DNA from: Tretioscincus oriximinensis
Taxonomy: Eukaryota > Chordata > Lepidosauria > Squamata > Gymnophthalmidae
Assembly (NCBI GenBank): GCA_022410635.1
Contig: JAJVDF010000018.1
Location: 2,001,473 to 2,065,472, forward strand
DNA: 64,000 bases
Direction of reading: 5' to 3'
The notes beneath the pieces were generated by a model. It did no database searches, was not told the DNA's origin, and worked only from the letters and a program-made list of their open reading frames with translations. Position numbers and translations under genes: made by a program. Positions 41,901 to 53,900 of the stretch are shown here, in pieces. Each line of letters begins with the position of its first letter. The first letter of the stretch is position 1.

Positions 41901-44900
41901 ACAGACTTCTCAGACACATATCCTCAGAAGACTGACAGGAAGCCATCAGGGACTGAGTAAGTTAGGACGCTTTCTCCATATATGCCATTGTTTTGCTTTC
42001 CCCCCTCTGCCTCCCTGTTAAAGATTTAACAGCATTTCAGAGAAGTGGAAAATATGAGGATGAAGAACGGCCTCTTTACATTTTGCAGAAGCTGTTTTTC
42101 NGCTTTGTTTAATCTTATTACCAAAAGAATGTTTGCTGCGCTTAGTCCATTAACTACAAGAACAAAGACTTTCTGGTATGGCATATGACTTTAGATTCTA
42201 AACTAGAATAAAACTGTAGGCTTTAAATAAAATTTTACAGATAACATTAAGATGAAAAAGATGCTTAGATAGAAAAATGAACAGAAAAGAATGAAAATAC
42301 AATTGTGAATAGAATTTAAAGCGGCAGTCAGGCTGGTGTGGATCAGTATGCAAAAGGTCGAGAAGTATCTAAGAGACTTGCACTGAGAAAAATGTAAGTA
42401 AGTTGGGCTTTTGGAGAAAAAGCCTACTTTGTCAGATGCAAGGAATATTGAGAATAGAAAATTTTAAGAAGGAAATGTAGATNGAATATTACCACAATGC
42501 AATTGATAAAGTACATCTATCTGGAGCCAAGCATAACAAAACAGTGAACACAAGTACACAAGGAAAATATGGGTGCATTTAAAGTATGTTCAGCACACAT
42601 GTCAGATTGGGCTTTGTATGCAGTGAGCAACAAGATGGGGAACTTAGGCCCGGGCTCCTCCTGGTTGCCAAAGCTGCTTTTCTGTTGTCTGGTGTGGGGA
42701 AGCCAAGCTTGGAATTGTTATGGAGAGAACTGATCTTCACAATAGAAGAGGGTTGTGTGATGTCGGTATATCGAATGAGATCTTTCAGCTGCTCTGCTTT
42801 CTCCTTGCTCAGTGCCTCAGAAAGGTGTTCAAAATGATTCCCCCCCGACTAATATTGAACATACAGTTTTCATATCCGCCAGAACAAAATTATTTATGTG
42901 AATTTTTGAATTCATATTAAAAAAATCGCATTTCCTNTCTGCAAATACAAAAAATACCCCCAAAATATATCTTTTAAAATGCTATGCAGCTATCAAAACT
43001 ACACCATGCAAACTAGATACCCNCAGTGAATTGTTGAGTAAAACAAGGTCATTGCTGTTGTAAAATGTATATATTGTATGTTACTTGAGACTGATGTCTT
43101 TCTTTTAAAATGCATTGTTGATAAGCAATGGTCCCTGCCTTCTAATCTGTCTTGGCTGGTAGTAATAGGAAGTCTTCACTATATCAACTTAACTCAATCC
43201 AAAGCTACTCCCTATCTGGCCAAGCATAAATTTCAATCAAATTTAGAAAATTATCTGACAATCACGATCNCTGTGACTCTCCGTAAACAACTTTCATTGG
43301 CCAACTGGATACAACATTACAATTTGGCAGATACAATAAGGTATCAGACTTTGCATTTGGGGTGACCAGGCTGTGGAGGACACTGCACACCTTTTACTGT
43401 ACTGCTCTGCCTATGCAGTTGCAAGACAAAATCTTGCACCAGATGCTCAACCAAGAGGAACAGATGTATTTACTACTACAGGGTAACGATAGGCACACAC
43501 AACTATCGTAGTTGGCCTGTATATTATGAAAGCTTCCAGAATCCGTCTGAAGTTCTGGAAACAAATTGCTAAGACCAAGGATACATGCATCTATACAAAA
43601 TCTATAAGGAATAAGTATTGTCACTGCTTAGATGGAGCGCGTTTGTGGAAAATTTTATTAGACAGAGTAAAGTTTGTATGCGAAACTTCGATATGGTCAT
43701 GGGATTAATCAAATAAATATATCTATAGCTTCGGAGAGCTTAAGAACCATTTAGTTTAACATTGTGATCATAGAACNATTCCATAAATAGTTGTGGACTT
43801 GCAGCAGTCCTAGTAGGCTGATGAAAAATATTGCTATTTTGGATCTATGGGCATCCATATGAGATCTACTCATAACAAATTCAACTAGGTTTACCAAGTG
43901 TACACATTACTCACCTGCTCTACATGGGGCTTTTTTGCAAATGACATCCTTGCCACAGAGTGAGATGCTAAAGAAAGTTCTTGTCCATTTACTTCTCCTT
44001 CCTCCACTTCTACTACACCTGGTTCAAAAAGAGAAATAATACCAATGCAATTAATAAAGCTGAAGATAAAAATGTCCTTGCCTGGCTAAGAATCACAATT
44101 CTTTTTCTTTAAAATTACAGTGTTCTGTCTATAATTTCAATGGAGAAGATTGGTAGCATACCTGTATTCTGAGCACTGATGAAGGCAACCTTGTTAGTGT
44201 CAGGCTTGATACGGATAAATCCACATTCTCGATGCATTGGCTTCCTCGTGCCTGGATGGAAGGCGTTAAATCTATCAAATAATCTGAATATTAATATATT
44301 GTGCTTCCAGAAACATACCAGTCAAATAAAAACATTGNTTAATTTTTGAGTTTTGGACTTNTGAAATGTTTTTTGAACATAAACTTGTTTAGATCTGTTT
44401 GTTCTTTTAAAAAAGCATATAAAAGGATGTAATCTCTGCAAATGAGGTATAAGACACACAGCATTTACAATAATGTGATAAAATTATTGGGTTATATATG
44501 ATATGGCGATGTACCTCAAGAAGATATGTTTTCTATCTGGCAATTTTGTACCTTCTTTAAATTACACATTAATTTGTTGCCTATCACACTAAACAATATT
44601 GGCAAGTGATCCTTTCATCACACATTGTAAATTCTGCCTATCTTAAGATGAACACTGGACTGTAACAAATGAAATCTGAGTAGTATGACAACATTTTTAT
44701 GATGAACATAAAAAATGCTCACGTTGCATAAATTATTTTTACAAATACCATTCTTGACTAGTATGGTACTCAAAAATACCAAAATCCACTGGTTCTCCAC
44801 CCTCAATCCAAATGTTATTNAAGCAGAGCAGCATTTTAGTTTTACAGCTATTCTACTGCATTTTGTTCATCTGCTATTTTATAGCTTTTATAGCTCACCC

Positions 44901-47900
44901 TTCTTCTAAAAGCCTCAAGAAAGCAATCACTATCTTGGCTCTGCATTTTTATCCTGACAGTTTAAACCAAGAAGCAAGTAAACTGAGAAATACTGACTGG
45001 CCCAAGATCAACCAGAATCTTTCTAACAGCTGAGTGGGGATTAGAACCACTTAGCTTGATATTTGACTATGCTAGTTTTCAAAATTATTAAATAATTTTT
45101 ATTTCAGATTAAACTTCTGTTATAATTGCTCATTTTGGCATTGAATGTTTNCTTTGGACAGAATAATTTTGACATTTAAAAGATCAGCCAGATACTGTCA
45201 GTCCCACCTACACCTTGTTTGTCATCAACTTATTTAGAGAGATCCAAAATCTTCCATTTACTAACCTTCCATAGTGCATCAGANTAACTAGCAAAAGTTT
45301 AATATGGCTAGAATAACCATCTGGCATAGTATATGTCATTCCACAGAACATAGAATCCATCCTTTCCATAGCTAAGCAAGATTAAAAACAACAACTTGGA
45401 GAATTTAGATGCATCATAACTAGGGGTCATAAGGGACAAGTCTAAGCAACATCCTAAGGATATAATTTCAACTATTTTTACCATTTTATAAACATATAAT
45501 CAATTGGGCAAAATCCCAAGAATCTTTCCCCTAAAAACTGAATAATTAAACTGCATCATCCCTTTCACTTATGTTTGTGCATAAAAGTAATTTTCCCAAA
45601 TCAGTTAGCTGGAAAAGTACTGGTATTTTTTTTAAATTCTTTGCAATGCCTGGAGGGAAATACGAAATTGGTTCGGTCTGTGGGAAAAAAGCTCCCAAAC
45701 TACTAGGAACCAGCTCACCAAAATTCAACTCAACAAAAAACCACCCACCATAACCATCGTATCCAAAGGGGAATACTGCATACCAGAAGAATTTTTCCAA
45801 TTTAATGTTCTTATTTCACCCAGCAGCAACTGTTACTTTTTTCTAGTAGCAGATATGAAAAGTACCATAATTTGTTAATTAAGTAGTAAAGAATATNTGA
45901 CAGCACAGCGAGCATGCTTATGGAAAAAGGATGTATTTTATCTCTAGGTAGTCTCACAGGAAGGCATTTCTGATACAGCTTAAGCAAGTAAGAACATGCC
46001 TGTAGACCAGGGGTGGGCAATTAATTTTCCCAAGTGGCCACATGAGAAATTGGCGTGTTTTTAGAGGGCCAGACTAAAGGGCTGAGCTAAGATGGGCGGG
46101 CCGGTCAGAGACAGTAAGTGGGGCACATGCGGCCCTCGGCCCGCCCCTTGCCTAGATCTGCTGTAGACTATCAAATGATGTTAGTAGGTTGTTTACAAGG
46201 CCTATGATTTCCAGACAGCTAGTTTCTCAGTGTACNCACAAAAAACTACTCTCTTTCTCAAATATGCAAGTATTTGGGAATGAAAGAAAGAATAACTTAA
46301 TTATTTAAACATGCACTTACTTGAATTGCTTTAGGAATTCAGATATGGGTACCTTCTNTCAAATTTATTCCTAGCGAACCTAAATTTTATCTGCTGGTAC
46401 ATTTCTTCAAGGATTTCCAGTTATATTAAATTCAGTCAATAGTAATTATATTCCATGTGTATTTTCCTTCCTAGCAATGGATACAGACATGATGAACCAT
46501 TTCCTTCTTTGAGGATTATTTTCCCCCTCCCATTCTATCCCATTNTGGTCCAAATACAAGCTAGGCCCATCTCAGGTTTCTAAGACCAGCCAAGGTTTCT
46601 TACATGCTACTGCTACTACTACTGAGCTTTCAGTTACATTTTGGAGTCTTCAGTTGCCCTATAAGGGATAGGTGTGAAACCTGGAGGTACTTCTGGATCC
46701 TTTNCNGACACATGAAGATCAGGTGGAGGCGCTGCCCAGGAGGACCTACTTCCAGCTATGTATGGTCCGCTAGGTGTGGCTACTTCTGNACAGGGATGAT
46801 CTGACCATAGTGAGCCATGTTCTGGTAACTTCCAGACTATTGTAATGCACTCTATATGGGGCTGCCTTTGAAAATGGTTCAGAAGCTGCATCTGGTGCAA
46901 AATGTAGTCGCTAAACTGCTGGCTGGAATTTTAAAAAATTCACTGCACCACCACTAGGGAGTTCTGGCATCTGGGGCCAGCTCCTGAAGTCACCCTCCCT
47001 TCAGTAAAAAATAAAAAGTCTCAAACACTTCAAACATTTCTCACACACTTCAAAAACAACTATTTTTGATTTTTTTTAAAAAAATATCACTGCACCACCA
47101 CTAGGAGGTTCTGGCAACCNAGGGCAGCTCCAGGAGGCATCCTCTTCTCAGTAAAAATAAAAATTCTCATGCATTTCAAACAGTTCTCGCACACTTAAAT
47201 AAATGATTTTTTAAAAAACAAATACACTGCATCACCACTAGGGGTCTCTAGCAACCGGGGCCAGCTCCTGAAGGCATCCTCCCCTCTGTAAAAAAAATAA
47301 AAATTTCTGATGCACTCCAAAAATTCCCAGTTTAAAAAAATTCTCACATGCTTCACAGATTTCTCGGGCGGGAATTTGGAAGGGAATACATGTTGCTGGG
47401 TATTTTGCATATGAATTTGCATATGCAAATTAGCATGAATATTAATTACCCTGGTTTGAGCCTCAGAAAATCTGGTCAGTCTATGGGATAGGGCCTTCTC
47501 TGTGACAGCTCCCAGGCTATGGAATAGTCTCTTANTCATGATGGATCAATCACCATCTCTATAAACATTCAGAAAANGCTTGAAGNTGCATCTCTTTGGC
47601 CTGNCATTAGCTGAGAAAACTGACCTTCCCTACTTTTTGATGCTGCTGTTTTTTACTATGTTAACTGTGTCTTTACTGTAAATTACCCTGAAACCTTCAG
47701 GTATAGGACGGTATAGAATTGTAAATAATAAATTTCATTTCATTGCTAACAAAGGTGAAGAACAAGTCTGGCACTATTTGACNTATTAGCAGCTTCTGAA
47801 ATAAAGGCCGTTTTTAATAGGTTTGNTTATTAAATATTGACTTTATTAAATATTCTATTGTTACAATTTTGTAAGTTTCCTTACTTTTTTTAATTTATGG

Positions 47901-50900
47901 CACATCGAAATTAGTGAATCAATTTAAGACATTTAGGCNCCAGAGGCACTAGGGCTAAAAACAGATGNGATGGTGGTTCCAATGTTCTCCGTTCATATTT
48001 TCTTACCAGAAAAANCAAATTCGAAGTGCTCCTGCCTCCCTCANTATGCACACCACTAGTTTCTGCTANGGAATTCTTTGTCAAAATCTGTGGTCGCTGC
48101 TGTTCACATTAATTCTACTCCGGCTATGGAATTCTCCGTAGCCGNTCTCATTTGTGTGGGNGCTTCCATTTCAGGCACGCAGTGGAACATGATATTATGA
48201 TTGCCTTAGCCAGTAGTGAAAGGGGGCGTTTGGGGGCTAGGTGGCTGCGCACATAACATTTTCTGCCACTTCCTCCTAACCCCCATTCTGTGCACAGCTC
48301 CTTTCAGGCAGTGCACTGTCCCAACCTTGATCTCATTTTCATTTGTAGCCAGNGAGGGAGAGGGTGGAGAACAAAAATGAGTCCGGTGGAGGGAGGCATG
48401 AGGATAGCTGGAGCAACAGGTGAGTGGCCAGGGACGGAAGCAAGGGACACCGCTGCCTCCACCCCACTNCTGCCTCTGCCNACCGGAGGAGATGTGCAAC
48501 TNGCCCCGGCTGCCCAATGTCTCCGATACCTTGGTAACCCCAGCAGATGCTGCTGTTCCTGCCACCCTCTCTGCAGTGTCTCCCGACAGCATTGAGTGTA
48601 AGGAGATTGTGAAAGGCAGACGGGCGTAAAACGCAGGGAACAAATGGGAGGTGGTAGAGGAGCAAGGCAGCGCCCAAGTGCAAACAGAAGGACTGAATGA
48701 GCGAGTGAGGGTGGCTCTTTTGTTTTAAACTCCCTGGCTGCAGCATCAACCCAACATGCAGGAAGTGTGCCATCACAACCTTCATCATATTTTTGTTTGT
48801 AGNTGCTGCCTCTCCCCTCTTCCTGGCTAGAAAAACAGGTTTTTATGGCTTTATTTACAGCTAGGTTTGAGGGAATCTGATGTCAACGCGTGTTCTATGG
48901 GGATGCTGAAGCAGGAGTGGAAATGGACCAGAGATTTGCCATTCACTTTGGATTGGCTTCGGAAATTTTCAAAGTGCTTTCGACTCCGTTTTTAGCTCTA
49001 GTGCGTATGCAGCCATAGTCTTTTAGGTGTAACCATTTAAAAAGTGCTCCAAAGAAAGAAGACTCACGAGAAATTCAGCATGGGCTGTCCCACATGAGAA
49101 ATGCAAACTTCTTCAAGGTATTGAAAGGGCTTCATTGCAGGGAAGGTACCATCTCCTGGTGGATCTGACAGCCAAGTGCCCAGCATCCAGGAGAGAGGCT
49201 CAACCACAGGGTTCAACTGTGGCGTTTCTATGGAAAGAAAAAGACTGAAAATAATCAAACTGTATACCATAAATCTTAATCTGATAATATAACACTTAGT
49301 AGCTAACAGCTGTGTTTGGTAGCTACACTGGCCTGTAACCTCATTGAAACATCATTCATTTTAGCTGTTTACAAATTATCCTTTTATGCAAAATATATTA
49401 TTCAGTAGGTTTGACTACATAGGATCATGTGAATGTAATGGATCAGCAAACAAATTAAAATTCCTATATCACTGACAGGAACAAGTTACATTTGTGATCA
49501 TTTCTGAACAGACAGCTATGTGTTATTTTCATATTCACTTAGAGTAGCCTGATCAGTTGACCCCTTTTGGGGTGGTGTTAAAAACCCATTTNTGGGGTGC
49601 CTCCCAGTTTTTTCTGTGGAAAAAAAACAAAAAACCAAAAAAAAAATTGGAAAAAAATATTTTTTNAAAAAAAATTTCCTCAGAAAAAACTGGGAGGTAC
49701 CCCAAAACCGGNTTTCAACCCCTCCCAAAAGGGGTCATCTGCTCAGCCTAACTTAGAGCCAAATGATACACTAGAAAAGATCTGTGACCCAGGACTGTGG
49801 AAAAGTTTATTGTATTCACAAATGTAATTTTCCTTTAATTCCTGAGCATACATATTTTACTTAGAGTAGTTTATATTCCTTATTTTGTTCTTATTTTGGA
49901 CACTCTGAGCTTAGACCATAAATAAACTGTATATATTTTTAAAGTAAATAATATTTTCTGTACTGCTGATGATTACAGTTGAACTGTCACTTAACTAATA
50001 AAGATTTTCAAAATAAGCAACTGTATCATTATGAAAAATGCAACAATACATAAAGTTTGGCTCTTTATAACAAATGAATGTTCCAAGGCGTAAAAACTAT
50101 TTTTGTGTTAAAGGACTAACCTGATGTTTGCAAAAGGTCTTAACTTCTTGCCATTCCTTAAATACTTCCAAATATAACTTTCTGTACTTATTTCATTATG
50201 GTTGGATAGTTTGGACTACTTTACTCTGGAATATCCAACTACAGCGAATAAATTGACATCTGGATACAGTAGAACATTTCATTTTAAAATATGCCAAACT
50301 ATGANAGATTTTGTCTCATTTAGAATAAAGATAACAAAAGGTGCAAAATCAATGCTATGCAACTATGAATTAAATATTATTAATCTGAGAATATTGAAGA
50401 TAAGATTATCTTTAAACATGAAGTATACCATAGTTTGAAATATATCAATGCTACCTATAGTTTTACATAGGTCACACGTAGATTTGATTACTTTTTTCTC
50501 ATTCACTAGAAAACCTTATTTGAAATTAGTTTTAAGCACACAATTAACGATTTTTAAAAATGAGAAAATTCTAGAGAATCTGGCCAACAGATCTAAATTA
50601 ATTTGTAATTATACTTGTTGGAAGTATTGATTAAAATATAGGCAAGGCTTGAAAGGCATTGAGCAGAATAGGTATATCCCTGGGACTGCCAATCATATAC
50701 TCGCTACAGAAAAGGATACAATATACTAAATAATGACGATTGGAATGTTACAGAGGAGGGACCACACATAACAAATCAGTCAAGGATACAGTATGATTAC
50801 TGTTAATCCTGTTCTCTTTCCCGCATTTGCTATTCTTGTTTCCTTGATAGACAATATAAATTCAATCACACATACTATATCTGACACTTATCTGACATTC

Positions 50901-53900
50901 AGAGAAGTATTACTTTCTAATTAGAAATAAAAAAATGAACTTTCAATAAAGTTTTGAAGGATATGGTTTTCTTTTTAAAATATTTTATTGAGGTTCAAAA
51001 TTTCATTCTCTTTAAGCCGTACATTCTAGACTTAGTGGCTGTTTTAATATGTTAATTTGGGTTTTTATTAACCGCCCTGAGACCTTCGGGTATATAGAAA
51101 TGTAAATAAATAAAATGAACAAATTCTTCTATCGGTTTCAGGTTTTCCGCATTCTCTCTCATCAAACAGTAATCAATCTGAGTAAAAAAACTATTTANGA
51201 TTTTTAGTGGATTTTTTTTCAATTACTAGTATTTTTTATCACTTGTATTATCATCTGCATATTGCAAAGGAAATAGTGTTATCTTCCTAATCCTTTTTCA
51301 GCATCCCTATACTGGCTTCCACTCCTGGCATCACTCATATCTGAACTCTTATAAGAGAAAATGTAGAGCATTCTAGTTTTAAAAAAGACTTGGATTAAAA
51401 GATGGGGAAATTAGTGCCAATATGAATCACTGATACATTGGGCTTTGTATCTACTACCTTCCAGCAACTATGGTATTTAGTTCTTAGATGAAAGTTTAAA
51501 TATTACAATATTGACACACAGCAAACACAGATTTTTTAAAAAAAGCATAAGCAGATTTCGTTAACTGCTTTTGATATTAATCAAGAGGGGGGAAATTATC
51601 AAGACTTAAAAATCTTGTGCTGTGTCAATAGCAAAAATTTGTAAGTATGCTGTGATTTGTAGCAAGGTTTGGGATGACCAATGTTTTGATTCTTGCTGAT
51701 AGTGTTGGCTGATACAGCACAAATTGAAATATGTCTATAACACAGCATATCAATATCAATACATGCTTTTTATTTACTATTTCTGGTACCATTTGTCTAG
51801 TAAGNAGGTTTCGAAGCACCTGGGAGACTAAGTCTACTTCTTCAGATGCTAAGAAAATCTTTGAAATCTGGACTGTTTGTGTTATTCTACTGCAGCTTTA
51901 ATTTATTCAGGGACATGAAAGCATCCCTTTGATCTTTCCCAACTACATTTTGTTCCATTTCAGGATATAAATGATTTGGAAGGATGAAGGCTTCCAGTTG
52001 GAACCTCACATGTCCCCTCTTACAGTCCCAATCAGCGTTCTGGCTACTCACACAAAACTGTATATTAACTAGAGGAATCCCTTGTCTCTTGTGACAGTAA
52101 TCATATTTCTGGCTCTCTGCCAATGGGACTCTAGTGGCTTCCTAGTGGAGAGGACAAGGCTATGATTTGCATTGTTTGAACATCTCCCACCCTTGTGAAT
52201 CAGTGTTTGGACTTATAATTTTAAATAAAAATAACACAAAGTGTTTTTCAAAGTTAATTTAATTGTAGACACAATGCCAAAATCCTGGATCACTACACTA
52301 GTAGTGTAGTGTAAAAATGATTGTAGATGTAAAAATGATTTAAAAAGGCATTTTTTTCTAGATGATTAAGTTAAATCTTTTATTTTATTTTAGTATTAAA
52401 CTGGAAATTGTTGTATTTCCAGTGCCATGAACATAAGGTCACACTGATTTTGTAATATATCCAGATGAAAGTGAAGAGCAAATATTACAAGTATTGTGTT
52501 GTTTTCCACTGCCATCTAGTGAAAAAAGTTTGTATTGCATGATTCTAAAACTGACTTCTGTGGTATGCCATATTCATGGAATACTTATGCTACTCAGAAT
52601 GGATTTCAGAACAAAATTAGAAACAGATGTAAATCTGTATATTAGTATTTCATGCTCTTTCATTCAGTATACAATACTGAATGATGATGCATTNTATTCA
52701 AATGGTTACTAGCTTTTTTATTGTTGGTAATTTTAGTAAAAAGGTTTTTTTCTTTTATATTCTAATAGCTATGGAATATATACCGCTCAAAACAATTAAG
52801 GGAACACTTAGTGTTACACTGTTATGTTAAAGTGTTCCCTTAATTATTTTGAGCAGTATACATTCCTTTAATTTGTATCATTTGATTTTAATCAGAACAA
52901 GATTGTGTTTGGAGGGAAACAAAACAATTTTGCAGAGAACTAAAGTGAAAATTGAACAAAAAACATTTCAGAAAAATTATTTTTNTTAGGGTGGCTAAAA
53001 TGAATGGAACAGTTTATTTTATATCAAAACAAGTTTATATGGGGAACTCAGTTGAAGGCAAGCACTCATACTCATTTGTATGGTTTTAAAGTTTTTTATT
53101 TTCATAGACATATTTTCAAATGTATCTTCAGGATAAATTTCAATACAGCACAAGCAATTTGAAAAGCACAAACAACCTGAAATTTGAAAAGTTGCATTAC
53201 TTGCTTTCAGACTAGACTAAATAGTAAGCAATAAAGCTGGTCACAGATAGTGAGGATATTTGATTCCAAATTGAAATCAGATTGTATCATCCAGTGTAAC
53301 TGTGCAAGACAATATACAGGGTGCTTCAAAAATGTATTTCATTCTCAGTTTGATGGAGAAAGTGATATACTGCCTTATTACGTGGCGTATTTTATAAAGA
53401 ATAAATGATTGAAATAGATTACACTGTGTTTAATTAATCTCCTTATGTTTAAGATAAGTTTAAGACTGGTTTTGGATTAAGGAAACGTGAAATGAAACTC
53501 TGTTCCTGCTAGTATTATGCACTATTCCCCAATCAAAGTGTGAATTTGTCCAACTTGTCAGTCAAAGTTCTCAAATATTTCTATCCACTTTAAAATTATT
53601 TTGAATTGTTTTGGAAGATGTTTGGACAACTTTCTTCCCTTTCAGTTCAACTCAATCAAAATAATGACATTCAAACTAGACTGCAGAGAAACCTTTCAAA
53701 CATATCTAACATATTTTGTAAACACAAATCTGGTCATTTTTTCCCCCAACAAGCATTGAAATAAGCAAACAATGGCTTGGCATTTCTGTAAAAATGGGAG
53801 TTGACTGATCAGTAACAACCACACGCTGTATTAAGAGAAGCACCATCCTAAAAATATAGGGTTTGTGCTTAGAGTTGCCCAATGGACTTGTGAGCTGCCC

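Larger units (their letters stand above)
38970..43914 (-). other. THAP4 last intron (4.9 kb)
   Basis: It contains a Sauria-type SINE (39840-40139), a possible foldback-repeat remnant (42350-42450) and a LINE-like remnant (43078-43710). No host exon is seen; 40150-42340 shows nothing I can assign. Confidence 0.8.
44272..49067 (-). other. THAP4 intron between nitrobindin exons (4.8 kb)
   Basis: It is rich in mobile DNA: a MIR-like SINE (44885-45080), a short hAT MITE (46008-46160), an L2 with a family B hAT element inside (46640-47745), and an inverted-repeat-bounded element (47936-49014). Only 45100-46000 and 46170-46630 are without assignment. Confidence 0.8.

Noticed and set aside
48206..48788. 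Overlapping frames of 101-149 codons on both strands
   Set aside because: They are open on both strands in GC-rich repeat sequence, with many Ns and no family resemblance.
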